Below are positions 8,571 to 17,984 of a stretch of DNA of 37,429 bases, one piece after another. Source of the DNA: Herbaspirillum sp. RV1423 (GTDB lineage Bacteria > Pseudomonadota > Gammaproteobacteria > Burkholderiales > Burkholderiaceae_D); NCBI RefSeq assembly GCF_000577615.1, contig NZ_CBXX010000043.1, forward strand, positions 1 through 37,429, read 5' to 3'. How positions within the stretch are numbered: position 1 is the first letter of the stretch; each line of letters begins with the position of its first letter. A program made the translations under genes and the position numbers. The notes under the pieces were generated by a model. That model was not told the DNA's origin. It was given only the letters and a program-made list of their open reading frames with translations, and ran no database searches.

Positions 8571-9710
8571 ATGGCGCTGATTAACTACATTACTCAGGTT
8601 CAATTCGACTACGGCGCGCTGGCGCTGCTGCAGCAGGAATGCGACCGCATCGGCATCCGCAAACCGCTGATCGTCACCGACATGGGCATCCGCAACGCCG
8701 GCATCCTCGACAAGGTGCTCGCGCAGCTCAACGACGGCGCGCAGGTCGCCGTGTTCGACCAGACTCCTCCCAATCCGAATGAAAGCGCCGTGCGCGCCGC
8801 GGTCAAGATGTTCCGCGACGGTGCTTGCGACGGCATCATCGCCGTCGGCGGCGGTTCGTCGATCGACCTTGCCAAGGGCGTGGCCGTATGCGGCACGCAT
8901 GAAGGGCCGTTGAAGTCCTTCGCGCTGATCGAGGGCGGCCTGGCCAACATCACCGCCAAGACGGCGCCGGTGATCGCCATCCCGACCACCGCCGGCACCG
9001 GCAGCGAAGTCGGGCGGGGTGCCATCCTGATTCTCGACGACGGCCGCAAGGTCGGCGTATTGTCGCCTTACTTGGTGCCGCGCCTGGCGATCTGCGATCC
9101 GGAACTGACGCTGGACTTGCCGGCAATGATGACCGCCGCCACCGGCATGGACGCCATTGCCCATTGCCTCGAAACCTTCATGGCGCCGTCGTTCAATCCT
9201 CCGGCCGACGGCATCGCACTGGACGGTCTGTGGCGCGCGTGGGCGCACATCGAGCGCGCGACGAAGGAACCGCATGACCGCGAAGCGCGCCTGAACATGA
9301 TGAGCGCATCGATGCAAGGTGCCATGGCATTCCAGAAGGGTCTCGGTTGCGTGCATAGCCTGAGCCACTCGCTGGGCGGCATCAACCCGCGTCTGCACCA
9401 CGGCACCCTGAACGCCATTTTCCTGCCGGCCATCATCGAATTCAACAAGGATTCGGATTCGGTCGTGAAGGAAAAGAAACTGGCGCGCGTTGCGCACGCC
9501 ATGGGATTGGCGAACGAAGCCGACATCGGCGCCGCCATCAAGAAGATGAGCAAGCGCCTCGGACTGCCGAGCGGCCTGGCGGAACTCGGCGTCACCGTCG
9601 ACATGTTTCCGAAGATCGTCAAGGGCGCATTGGCAGATCATAGCCACAAAACCAATCCGCGCGTGGCGTCGGAAGACGACTACGCTCGTATGCTCACTCA
9701 ATCGATGTAA
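8571..9710 (+). CDS. Iron-containing alcohol dehydrogenase (group III)
   Basis: This is an NAD(P)-dependent Fe-type alcohol dehydrogenase (379 aa). The nucleotide-binding GGGSSIDLAK is at 93-102 and PTTAGTGSEV at 138-147. The iron ligands are intact: D194 and H198 (GMDAIAHCLE), H262 (GCVHSLSH) and H277 (LHHGT). The family includes 4-hydroxybutyrate, lactaldehyde and 1,3-propanediol dehydrogenases; nothing here fixes the substrate. It is followed 17 bases later by an aldehyde dehydrogenase, so the pair probably oxidises an alcohol to an acid in two steps (inference). The ribosome site AAGG at 8558-8561 is weak. The dyad upstream suggests LysR control. Confidence 0.9.
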   Translation: MALINYITQVQFDYGALALLQQECDRIGIRKPLIVTDMGIRNAGILDKVLAQLNDGAQVAVFDQTPPNPNESAVRAAVKMFRDGACDGIIAVGGGSSIDLAKGVAVCGTHEGPLKSFALIEGGLANITAKTAPVIAIPTTAGTGSEVGRGAILILDDGRKVGVLSPYLVPRLAICDPELTLDLPAMMTAATGMDAIAHCLETFMAPSFNPPADGIALDGLWRAWAHIERATKEPHDREARLNMMSASMQGAMAFQKGLGCVHSLSHSLGGINPRLHHGTLNAIFLPAIIEFNKDSDSVVKEKKLARVAHAMGLANEADIGAAIKKMSKRLGLPSGLAELGVTVDMFPKIVKGALADHSHKTNPRVASEDDYARMLTQSM

Positions 9711-9727
9711 ACAGGAGAATTATAAAA

Positions 9728-11323
9728 ATGACTCTGCTCGGACATAACTATATCGGCGGCGGACGCAGCGGCGAGGGCAACGTCAAGTTGCTCAGCATCG
9801 CAGCGGCGACCGGCGAGGCGCATGCCGTACCGTTCCTGACAGCGACGGAAGCGGAAGTCAATGCTGCGGTCGACGCCGCCAGCGCGGCGTACCCGACGTA
9901 TCGCGCCTTGTCGGCCGAAATGCGCGCCAAATTTCTCGACACCATCGCTGAAGAAATCGACGCGCTCGGCGACGATTTCATCGCTGAAGTGTCGCGCGAA
10001 ACGGCCTTGCCTGCCGGACGCCTGCAAGGTGAGCGCAGCCGCACCAGCAACCAGATGCGCCTGTTCGCCAAGGTCCTGCGCCGCGGCGATTTTTACGGTG
10101 CGCGCATCGACACTGCCTTGCCACAACGCCAGCCGCTGCCGCGCCCCGACCTGCGCCAATACCGCATCGGCGTCGGCCCGGTCGCCGTGTTCGGCGCCAG
10201 CAATTTTCCGCTGGCGTTCTCGGTTGCCGGCGGCGATACCGCAGCGGCGCTGGCTGCTGGCTGCCCGGTCGTGTTCAAGGCGCACAGCGGCCATCTGATC
10301 ACCTCCGAACTGGTGGCTGACGCCATCGAACGCGCAGTCAAGCGCAGTGGCGTGCCGGCCGGCACGTTCAACATGATCTACGGCGACCGCGTCGGCGCGC
10401 AACTGGTCAAGAGCGCCGGCATCCAGGCGGTCGGTTTCACCGGCTCGCTGCGCGGCGGCCGCGCCTTGTGCGATATGGCGGCGGCACGTCCGCAACCGAT
10501 TCCGGTGTTTGCCGAAATGTCGAGCATCAATCCGATCATCCTGCTACCGCAGGCATTGGCGACGCGCGGCGACGCTATCGCGCGCGACCTGATCGCTTCG
10601 GTCGTGGTTGGCGGCGGTCAGCTATGCACCAACCCGGGCCTGCTGCTCGGCGTGCGCTCGCCCGAACTGACCAGGTTCATCGAGCAGTTGCGTGAAGCGA
10701 TGGCTGCACAAGCGCCGCAGACCTTGCTCAACAGCGCCGGTTTCAATACTTACTGCAACGGTGTGCAACGCCTGAAGCAATTGCCGGGAGTGACCGCAGT
10801 GGCAACCGGCGGCGCCAGCGATACTCAAGCGGTTTCGCACCTGTTCAAAGCGGACGCGTCGCTGCTGTTCAACAAGGATGCGCCGCTGGAAGAAGAAGTG
10901 TTCGGCCCGGCGACCGTGATCGTCGAACTGGAAAGCCGCGAACAACTGATTGACTTCGCCCTCAACATGCACGGCCAACTGACCGCGACTTTGCAGGCGC
11001 AGCCGGACGACCTGCGCGCGCACCGGGACCTGATCGCGCTGCTCGAACAGAAGGTCGGCCGCCTGCTGGTCAACGGCTTCCCGACCGGCGTCGAAGTCTG
11101 TGATGCGATGGTGCACGGCGGTCCGTATCCGGCCACGTCCGATGCGCGCGGCACCTCGGTCGGGACGCTGGCGATCGATCGTTTCTTGCGGCCGATCTGC
11201 TATCAGAACTATCCGGATGAATTGCTGCCGGCGGCGCTGCAAAACGCCAATCCGCTCGGGCTGCTGCGCCTGGTTGACGGCGAGCAGACGACTAAGGCGG
11301 TGAACGATCCGCGAGCAATGTAA
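9728..11323 (+). CDS. Aldehyde dehydrogenase (NADP+), alpha-ketoglutarate semialdehyde dehydrogenase type
   Basis: This is a 531-aa aldehyde dehydrogenase of the subgroup that includes KGSADH types II and III, which oxidise 2,5-dioxopentanoate to 2-oxoglutarate at the end of sugar-acid or hydroxyproline pathways. Recognisable points are FGASNFPLAFSVAGGDTA near 155-172 with N159, K184 (VVFKAHSGH), the base E263 (FAEMSSINP) and the nucleophile C300 (GGGQLCTNPG). AGGAGAA lies about 10 bases before the ATG. Its partner here is an Fe-alcohol dehydrogenase rather than a dehydratase or deaminase, so the true substrate may be another short semialdehyde. The nearby hydroxyproline-type genes are 22 kb away with unrelated operons between. 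Confidence 0.88.
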   Translation: MTLLGHNYIGGGRSGEGNVKLLSIAAATGEAHAVPFLTATEAEVNAAVDAASAAYPTYRALSAEMRAKFLDTIAEEIDALGDDFIAEVSRETALPAGRLQGERSRTSNQMRLFAKVLRRGDFYGARIDTALPQRQPLPRPDLRQYRIGVGPVAVFGASNFPLAFSVAGGDTAAALAAGCPVVFKAHSGHLITSELVADAIERAVKRSGVPAGTFNMIYGDRVGAQLVKSAGIQAVGFTGSLRGGRALCDMAAARPQPIPVFAEMSSINPIILLPQALATRGDAIARDLIASVVVGGGQLCTNPGLLLGVRSPELTRFIEQLREAMAAQAPQTLLNSAGFNTYCNGVQRLKQLPGVTAVATGGASDTQAVSHLFKADASLLFNKDAPLEEEVFGPATVIVELESREQLIDFALNMHGQLTATLQAQPDDLRAHRDLIALLEQKVGRLLVNGFPTGVEVCDAMVHGGPYPATSDARGTSVGTLAIDRFLRPICYQNYPDELLPAALQNANPLGLLRLVDGEQTTKAVNDPRAM

Positions 11324-11419
11324 TGCAGTGATTTGAGGTAACGACGAGGGAGGCGGCGACGCAGTTTTTCATGATGCTGCGCGCCGCGGCAAGACTATAT
11401 AACAACAGAGGAGACGCAT

Positions 11420-12622
11420 TTGAAGAAATACCTGAAACTGGCAGCGCTGTCCGCCGCCATGTGCGGCGCTTTTGCCGGCAATGCATACGCAGCCGGCGAC
11501 ACCATCAAAATCGGTTTCATCACCGACCTGTCCGGCACCTATGCCGACATGGACGGTCAGGGCGGCGTCGAAGCGATCAAGATGGCGATCGCCGATGCCG
11601 GCGGCACCGTCAATGGCAAGAAGGTTGAATTCGTTTTCGCCGACCACCAGAACAAGGCCGACATCGCCGCCAACAAGGCGCGCGAATGGTTTGACCGCGA
11701 CGGCGTCGACGTGCTGATCGGCGGCGTGAACTCGGCAGCCAGCCTGGCTCTGGGAAAAGTCGCCGGCGAAAAGAAAAAGGTCTTCATCTCGGTCGGCGCC
11801 GGCACCACGCGCCAGACCAATGAGGAATGCAATGCCTACACCATCCAGTACGCCTACGACACCACTGCGCTGGCGCGTGGCACCGGTGCTGCGATCACCA
11901 AGCAAGGCGGCAAGTCGTGGTACTTCGTGACGGCCGATTACGCGTTCGGCACATCGCTTGAAAAAGACACCAGCGATGTGGTGAAGGCCGGCGGCGGCAC
12001 TGTCGTGGGCCAGGTGCGCGCGCCATTGGCAACGTCCGACTTCTCGTCCTTCCTGCTGCAAGCGCAATCCTCCAAGGCGCAAATCCTGGGTCTGGCGGTG
12101 GCGGGCGGCGACGTGATCAACGCCATCAAGGCGGCCAATGAATTCGGCGTGAACAAAACGATGAAGCTGGCGGGCCTGCTGATCTTCATCACCGATACGC
12201 ACTCGCTGGGTTTGCAAGTCACACAGGGCATGTACCTGACGGACGGCTGGTACTGGGACCTCAATGACCAGTCGCGCGCATGGGGCAATCGCTACTTCAG
12301 CAAGATGAAGAAGATGCCGACGATGTTCCAGGCAGGCGACGCATCGGCCGTGGGCCAGTATCTGAAGGCGGTCAAGGCGGTCGGCGGCACCGATGCCGAC
12401 AAGGTGATGGACTACCTGCGCAAGAACAAGATCAACGACTTTTTCACCGCCAACGGCGTGGTGCGTCCGGACGGCCGCATGGTGCACGACATGTACCTGA
12501 TGGAAGTCAAGAAACCGTCCGAATCCAAGCGCCCCTGGGACTACTACAAGCTGGTGCAGACGATTCCCGGCGATCAGGCGTACATGACCAAGGCGGAGTC
12601 GAAGTGTTCTTTGTGGAAGTGA
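11420..12622 (+). CDS. Periplasmic substrate-binding protein of a LIV/aromatic-type ABC transporter (orphan)
   Basis: This is a type I periplasmic binding protein (400 aa) of the branched-chain amino acid/aromatic/amide group. A signal peptide covers residues 1-24 (cleavage after NAYA). The opening IKIGFITDLSGTYADMDGQGG is the usual ligand-lobe start. The start codon is TTG at 11420, chosen because AGAGGAGAC sits just upstream and the signal peptide begins there. Two cysteines (EECNAY and the C-terminal SKCSLWK) could form a disulfide. No permease or ATPase genes are adjacent, so it must share a transporter encoded elsewhere. It probably binds the substrate or inducer of the two preceding dehydrogenases, as an organic acid or polyol derivative (inference). 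Confidence 0.87.
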   Translation: MKKYLKLAALSAAMCGAFAGNAYAAGDTIKIGFITDLSGTYADMDGQGGVEAIKMAIADAGGTVNGKKVEFVFADHQNKADIAANKAREWFDRDGVDVLIGGVNSAASLALGKVAGEKKKVFISVGAGTTRQTNEECNAYTIQYAYDTTALARGTGAAITKQGGKSWYFVTADYAFGTSLEKDTSDVVKAGGGTVVGQVRAPLATSDFSSFLLQAQSSKAQILGLAVAGGDVINAIKAANEFGVNKTMKLAGLLIFITDTHSLGLQVTQGMYLTDGWYWDLNDQSRAWGNRYFSKMKKMPTMFQAGDASAVGQYLKAVKAVGGTDADKVMDYLRKNKINDFFTANGVVRPDGRMVHDMYLMEVKKPSESKRPWDYYKLVQTIPGDQAYMTKAESKCSLWK

Positions 12623-12686
12623 ACGCGCCAACAGAATTAACACTGTAAAGCTTCTGAGCAGAAGTCGGCGCAAGCCGATGCATTTC

Positions 12687-12722
12687 AGCGCATCCTGGCC
12701 TCGGCCGGGATGCGCTTTTTTT
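12687..12722 (+). terminator. Intrinsic terminator of the dehydrogenase/binding-protein operon
   Basis: AGCGCATCC (12687-12695) pairs with GGATGCGCT (12708-12716); an inner GGCC/GGCC pair extends the stem across a T-G wobble. Seven Ts end the element. It closes the LysR-linked operon. Confidence 0.92.
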
Positions 12723-12772
12723 ATGTGGATTCGGATTTTCGGGCGCCAGGCGCGTGGCATCAGACGATGCTC

Positions 12773-12828
12773 CGGGCGAAGAAGCGCCCGTCTTCGGCAT
12801 CGGTTGGCGTCGCCGTGACGGCGACGCC
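12773..12828 (-). other. Two strong hairpins downstream of hemB
   Basis: A perfect 10-bp stem, GGCGTCGCCG (12806-12815) with CGGCGACGCC (12819-12828) and loop TGA, begins 8 bases beyond the hemB stop. A second, CGGGCG/CGCCCG (12773-12790), follows. Neither has a U-tract on the hemB strand, so they more likely protect the 3' end of the mRNA or assist factor-dependent termination than act as classic terminators. Confidence 0.4.
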
Positions 12829-12835
12829 GGCGAGT

Positions 12836-13861
<1,026 letters not shown>

Positions 13862-13955
13862 CTAAATCGCATGAAGAGGCGACAACGTCCGATGACAAGG
13901 GCATGCGCCGCCTTGTCTTCAGTATGTTGTAAACGCGTTTTAATTGCGGATAAAT

Positions 13956-13983
13956 TTGAACAATTTCAATTAAAAAATAGTTA
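13956..13983 (+). promoter_or_regulatory. Candidate promoter for the hemB-engB intergenic RNA
   Basis: TTGAAC (13956-13961), 16 bases and TAGTTA (13978-13983) lie in a very AT-rich stretch (about 13939-14003) that stands out from the GC-rich surroundings. Transcription would begin near 13990 and run through the structured RNA. The same AT-rich block could also contain the hemB promoter on the other strand. Confidence 0.4.
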
Positions 13984-13989
13984 AAAAAC

Positions 13990-14157
13990 GATAATTAAAA
14001 AATCCATTCGCCTCCTGAAACTTTTCCCGGGGTCGGGGTTCTTACGCATAGGCAATGTATGTTGCCTCCCGCTTCCCCTTCCCTCCCTGAGCGGGGCTCA
14101 TCGTGCAAACGATAGGCGTTCGCCCTGGAAAGGTTTCCCCCCTTCCAGGGCATTTTT
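13990..14157 (+). ncRNA. Structured small RNA between hemB and engB (anti-hemB-motif candidate)
   Basis: This stretch lies between the starts and ends of two minus-strand genes and has no plausible protein, yet folds well on the plus strand. It contains three perfect hairpins: AGGCAA/TTGCCT (14050-14067), CCCGCT/AGCGGG (14068-14095) and ATCGT/ACGAT (14100-14113). A terminator hairpin, GCCCTGGAA (14122-14130) with TTCCAGGGC (14143-14151), is followed by ATTTTT. The loop of the second hairpin is 16 bases of almost pure C and U, and CCTCCT at 14011-14016 is also predicted unpaired; both could pair with Shine-Dalgarno sequences. From memory, an anti-hemB RNA motif has been described computationally in betaproteobacteria on the strand opposite hemB, and this fits its place and terminator end. 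The 5' end is an estimate. Confidence 0.6.
14122..14157 (+). terminator. Intrinsic terminator at the 3' end of the intergenic RNA
   Basis: A 9-bp perfect stem (14122-14130 with 14143-14151), extendable by AGG/CC, is followed by A and five Ts. No plus-strand protein gene precedes it, which is a main reason to infer a non-coding transcript. The engB strand has no U-tract after this stem. Confidence 0.8.
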
Positions 14158-14179
14158 ATATCTGACACTTACTTTTTTC

Positions 14180-14902
14180 TCACTTTTCGGTGCGGTCTTC
14201 TTCATCGCGCCCTGTCTCGTTCTCCGCAGCAGGTTCTTCCTTCGACAATCCCGCCAATTCCAGAATTTTGTCGTTCGCTTCGTCTAGGCCGGTGCGCTTC
14301 AATGCCGAAAACAATTGCGCCGTAAACGGAAACGGCTTGCCGTCTTGGTCCACGTAGCTGGCCAGGAAGGTGCGCGCCTGGCGCAACGCATTGGTTGCTT
14401 CGTTGCGGTTGAGTTTGTCGGCCTTGCTGAGGATGCAATGCAGCGGCTTGCCGGTGGGCGCAAACCATTCCACCATCTGGATGTCGAGGTCGGTAAACGG
14501 CCGGCGCGCATCGATGATCATCACCAGCGCCACCAACTGCTCGCGGTGGCGAACATACTCGCCGAGCAGTTCCTGCCAGTGCAATTTGGCCGAACCCGAC
14601 ACTTCGGCGTAGCCATAGCCGGGCAAATCCACCAGCAAGGCACGGATTTCCTCGACTTTTGTCTCATCTTTGCGATGCTGTCCTACATGAGCTCCGCCGA
14701 TCGAGAAATAATTGATATGCTGTGTCCGTCCCGGCGTTTTCGATGCAAATGCCAACTTTTTTTGATTGCACAGGATATTGATGGCCGTGGATTTGCCAGC
14801 ATTGGAGCGGCCGGCGAAGGCGATCTCGGGTACCTGAGTGTTTGGCAAATCACGGAGATGATTCACCGTGGTGAAGAAGCGGGCTTGCCAAAGTTGGGAC
14901 AT
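14180..14902 (-). CDS. engB: Ribosome biogenesis GTP-binding protein EngB (YsxC/YihA)
   Basis: EngB (240 aa) is an essential small GTPase needed for late large-subunit assembly and linked to division. G1 is GRSNAGKST (31-39), the [10 protein letters not shown] switch region is at 57-66, G3 DLPGYG at 92-97 and G4 SKAD at 159-162. A charged C-terminal tail (about 215-240) is typical of betaproteobacterial forms. The start at 14902 is chosen from the conserved N-terminus [20 protein letters not shown]. The frame stays open about 285 codons further upstream, but only as antisense to the cytochrome gene. There is no Shine-Dalgarno; the leader reads TTTCCTCCTACT, complementary to one. It is divergent from cytochrome c4. 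Confidence 0.96.
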   Translation of the reverse strand: MSQLWQARFFTTVNHLRDLPNTQVPEIAFAGRSNAGKSTAINILCNQKKLAFASKTPGRTQHINYFSIGGAHVGQHRKDETKVEEIRALLVDLPGYGYAEVSGSAKLHWQELLGEYVRHREQLVALVMIIDARRPFTDLDIQMVEWFAPTGKPLHCILSKADKLNRNEATNALRQARTFLASYVDQDGKPFPFTAQLFSALKRTGLDEANDKILELAGLSKEEPAAENETGRDEEDRTEK

Positions 14903-14946
14903 AGTAGGAGGAAATGCATTGAAAGTGGGCAAAAATGCCGAAAAGC

Positions 14947-14958
14947 TATTGTACAATA
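14947..14958. promoter_or_regulatory. 12-bp perfect palindrome in the engB-cytochrome c4 promoter region
   Basis: TATTGTACAATA is self-complementary and presents TACAAT, a good -10 hexamer, on both strands between two divergent genes. Neither strand has a matching -35 at 16-18 bases, so this may be a shared extended promoter or a protein site. The rest of the 183-base gap is AT-rich near 15050-15065. Confidence 0.35.
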
Positions 14959-15085
14959 AGGGGTTATCTCTTGTTGTGTTGTGCCGAGGGAAACACTTTT
15001 CAGGCGTTCTCATGAAAAGATAGGGAAAGAGGAATCGTCGCCAACCTGGCAATTTATTATCACAATCAAGTCTCAGGGTGTTTGA

Positions 15086-15754
15086 ATGAATCGTGCCTTT
15101 TCGCCGTTGTTGAAATCCTTGTTCATTGCAGCGCTGGCATTTTCCGCCACCGCTTATGCAGCCGAAGAAAACAAACCCGAGCCTGTCGCCAAGGTCGATC
15201 CAGCCAAAGGCGAGGCGCTTTATACCAACGGCGACGCCGCCCGCAACATCACCGCCTGCGTTTCCTGTCACGGCGCGGCTGGTAGTTCGACGATCACAGC
15301 CAATCCGCGTCTGGCCGGACAGCACACCGCTTACATCATCAAGCAACTGACCGATTTCCGCACCCCGAACCGCAACAACCCCATCATGTCGCCGCTGGCC
15401 AAGGCCTTGTCGGACGAAGATGTGAAGAACATCGCCGCCTACCTCAACGCGCAAGCGCCGAAGCCGGGCGCAGCCAAGGACAAGGACACCCTGGAGCTGG
15501 GCAAGCATATCTGGCGCGGCGGCATCGCCTCCAAGAATGTGCCGGCCTGTGCAGGTTGCCATAGTCCGAACGGCGCCGGCATCCCGGCCCAGTATCCGCG
15601 CCTGGCCGGCCAACACCAGGATTACACGGTGATCGAACTGACCAATTTCCGTGGCGGCGTACGCACCAACAGCCCGCAAATGACCACGATTGCGGAGCGT
15701 TTGTCGGACAAGGAAATCAAGGCGGTGGCAGACTACATCGCCGGTTTGAAGTAA
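15086..15754 (+). CDS. Diheme cytochrome c4
   Basis: This is a periplasmic diheme cytochrome (222 aa) that passes electrons from the bc1 complex to terminal oxidases. A signal peptide covers residues 1-25 (cleavage after TAYA). The two heme sites are CVSCH (58-62) and CAGCH (155-159), each followed by PRLAGQH; the distal Met ligands are probably M101 ([12 protein letters not shown]) and M199 ([13 protein letters not shown]). The two halves are duplicated c-type domains, typical of c4. Directly downstream lie resB and ccsB, which attach heme to such proteins. A terminator between c4 and resB suggests the cytochrome is made in excess of the assembly factors. Confidence 0.95.
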   Translation: MNRAFSPLLKSLFIAALAFSATAYAAEENKPEPVAKVDPAKGEALYTNGDAARNITACVSCHGAAGSSTITANPRLAGQHTAYIIKQLTDFRTPNRNNPIMSPLAKALSDEDVKNIAAYLNAQAPKPGAAKDKDTLELGKHIWRGGIASKNVPACAGCHSPNGAGIPAQYPRLAGQHQDYTVIELTNFRGGVRTNSPQMTTIAERLSDKEIKAVADYIAGLK

Positions 15755-15779
15755 CAATTTGTAGTAATCATTGGAGGAG

Positions 15780-15806
15780 GGGGTGGCTGAGAAGCTGCCC
15801 CTTTTT
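15780..15806 (+). terminator. Terminator between cytochrome c4 and resB
   Basis: GGGGTGGC (15780-15787) pairs with GCTGCCCC (15794-15801) with two G-U pairs around TGAGAA, followed by TTTTT. It probably terminates part of the c4 transcript; resB starts 76 bases further on. Confidence 0.75.
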
Positions 15807-15881
15807 CATTTTCGCCGCGCTATCGTGTCGGCGGGCAGACGCTGAAAAACTGCACAAGCAGCATCGACAAAGGTAGCACTT

Positions 15882-17984
15882 ATGACAGGCAGTACCGCAG
15901 GCATCCAACTGAAGACCCGACAACGCTGGGTCGCCGAAATCGTCGAGCTGTTCTCGTCGATGCGCTTTGCGATCAGCCTGCTCACGCTGATCGCCATTGC
16001 GTCCATCATCGGCACCGTGCTCAAGCAGAACGAGCCGATGCCGAACTATGTCAATCAGTTCGGGCCGTTCTGGTTCGAGGTGTTCAACAAGGTGGGTTTG
16101 TATGCCGTCTATTCGGCCTGGTGGTTTTTGCTGATCATGGGTTTCCTGGTGTTGTCGACCTCGCTGTGCATCGCGCGCAACGGCCCCAAGATGATCAAGG
16201 ACATCAGGAGCTGGCGTGAAAACGTGCGCGAGCAATCGCTGCGCAATTTCCACCACAAGGCCGAATGGACGAGCGCCGCGCCGGTGGCCGCTCTGGCGCA
16301 GCAGCTCGCGCAACGCATCGGCGCCAACGGCTACAAGGTCAAACTGGTGGCGAAGGACGGCGCCACGCTGATCGCCGCCAAGAAGGGGGCAGCCAACAAA
16401 TGGGGCTACATCTTCGCCCACAGCGCCATCGTCATCATCTGCCTCGGCGGCCTGCTCGACTCCGACTTGCCGATCCGCTTCCAGCAGTGGTTCTACGGCA
16501 AGGCGCCGTTTGCCGGCAACGGCGTCATTTCGCAAATCCCGGAACGGCATCGCCTGGGATTGGGCAATCCGACCTTCCGCGGCAATACGCTGATCCCGGA
16601 AGGCGCGAGCAGCAGCACCGCCATCATTCCGCAGCAAAACGGCGTGATGATCCAGGACCTGCCGTTCACCATCCAGTTGAAGCGCTTCGTCATCGACTAC
16701 TATTCGACCGGCATGCCCAAGCTGTTTGCGAGCGACGTAATCGTGCGCGACAACGCCACCGGCAAGGCTTTTCCGGCGACGATCAAGGTCAATGAGCCGC
16801 TGATTTACGAGGGCATCGCCGTGTACCAGTCGAGCTTCGAGGACGGCGGCAGCAAGCTGCGCCTGACCGGACACGCGATGACCGGCACCGAGGACAAGAC
16901 CTTCGGGATTGCCGGCGAAGTCAACGGCAGCACGCCGTTGTCCCAGGCCAAGGACAGCGACTACACGGTTGAATGGACCGGCTTCCGGCCTTTCAATGTC
17001 GAGAACATGAACAACAGCGGCAGCCAGGATGTGCGCAGTGTCAACAAGAGCCTGAACAAGACGTTCGCCGACGGCCTCGACAAGCACCTCGGTTCGGGCG
17101 CCAAGAACGCCAATAGCAAGGACCTGAAGAATGTCGGTCCGAGCGTGCAATATAAGTTGCGCGACAAAACCGGGCAAGCGCGCGAGTTCCTGAATTACAT
17201 GCAGTCGGTGCAGGTCGACGGCGCCTATGTCTTCCTGGCCGGCGTACGCGATCTGCCGGACGAGCCGTTCCGTTACCTGCGCATTCCGGCCGACGACGAC
17301 GATAGCGTCAACGAATGGATGCGTTTGCGCGCCGCGCTGGCCAATCCGGCGTTGCGTGCGGAAGCGGCCGCGCGTTATGCGCGCCAGGCGATGAAGGGCA
17401 CCAACGCCAATTCCGAACAATTGCGCGAGCAGGTGCAGCAATCGGCGCTGCGCGGCCTGAGCATATTCGCCGGCGATGGCAAGGATTCCGGTTATATCGC
17501 GGTGTCGCGTTTCATCGAAAAAATCCCCGCCGCCGAGCAGGAAAAAGCCGCCGATATTTTCATGAAGATCCTTAACGGCAGCATGTGGGAATTGTGGCAG
17601 GCGGCGCGCGAGCAGGCCGGTCTGAAACCGACGGCGACCGACGAAAAGCATGCGCGTTTCCTGCAACTGGCGATCAATGCGATGGCTGACGCCGGTTTCT
17701 ACCATGCGCCGGTGTACCTGCAACTGAGCAGCTTCGACGAGGTCAAGGCGTCGGTGTTCCAGGTCACGCGTTCGCCGGGCAAGAAGGTGGTCTATCTGGG
17801 CTGTCTGTTCCTGGTGCTGGGCGTGTTTTCGATGTTATACATCCGTGAACGCCGGCTGTGGGTCTGGATCCGTCCGCAAGACGGCGGCTCGCATTCGCTG
17901 ATGGCCATGAGCTCTCAGCGCAAGACGTTGGATTTCGACAAGGAATTCGAATTACTCAAGGCGAAACTGACGCAAACGGCGTAA
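15882..17984 (+). CDS. resB: Cytochrome c maturation protein ResB (system II, CcsB partner)
   Basis: ResB (700 aa) forms, with CcsB/ResC, the system II heme handling and attachment complex that exports heme and ligates it to CXXCH motifs outside the inner membrane. Membrane spans appear at about 29-46, 75-97, 172-190 and 634-655, with a large periplasmic domain between the third and fourth. The start at 15882 is preceded by AAAGGTAG. The length is that of betaproteobacterial ResB rather than the shorter Gram-positive form. It sits between cytochrome c4 and ccsB, as in Bordetella and Neisseria relatives. Confidence 0.95.
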   Translation: MTGSTAGIQLKTRQRWVAEIVELFSSMRFAISLLTLIAIASIIGTVLKQNEPMPNYVNQFGPFWFEVFNKVGLYAVYSAWWFLLIMGFLVLSTSLCIARNGPKMIKDIRSWRENVREQSLRNFHHKAEWTSAAPVAALAQQLAQRIGANGYKVKLVAKDGATLIAAKKGAANKWGYIFAHSAIVIICLGGLLDSDLPIRFQQWFYGKAPFAGNGVISQIPERHRLGLGNPTFRGNTLIPEGASSSTAIIPQQNGVMIQDLPFTIQLKRFVIDYYSTGMPKLFASDVIVRDNATGKAFPATIKVNEPLIYEGIAVYQSSFEDGGSKLRLTGHAMTGTEDKTFGIAGEVNGSTPLSQAKDSDYTVEWTGFRPFNVENMNNSGSQDVRSVNKSLNKTFADGLDKHLGSGAKNANSKDLKNVGPSVQYKLRDKTGQAREFLNYMQSVQVDGAYVFLAGVRDLPDEPFRYLRIPADDDDSVNEWMRLRAALANPALRAEAAARYARQAMKGTNANSEQLREQVQQSALRGLSIFAGDGKDSGYIAVSRFIEKIPAAEQEKAADIFMKILNGSMWELWQAAREQAGLKPTATDEKHARFLQLAINAMADAGFYHAPVYLQLSSFDEVKASVFQVTRSPGKKVVYLGCLFLVLGVFSMLYIRERRLWVWIRPQDGGSHSLMAMSSQRKTLDFDKEFELLKAKLTQTA

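Noticed and set aside
9728..11323. Assigning the aldehyde dehydrogenase to the hydroxyproline pathway at the end of the window
   Set aside because: It lies 22 kb away in a different operon with its own LysR regulator. The 3-hydroxyproline route to proline does not need this enzyme.
11369..12760. Long minus-strand frame opposite the orphan binding protein
   Set aside because: Antisense shadow; the plus strand encodes a full binding protein with signal peptide and ribosome site.
14903..15757. Open frame extending engB far upstream on the minus strand
   Set aside because: It is antisense to the cytochrome c4 gene, lacks family sequence, and the conserved EngB N-terminus begins at 14902.
15768..17723. 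Long minus-strand frame of about 650 codons opposite resB
   Set aside because: Low-complexity Arg/Val/Gln-rich antisense translation typical of high-GC shadows; ResB on the plus strand is clear.
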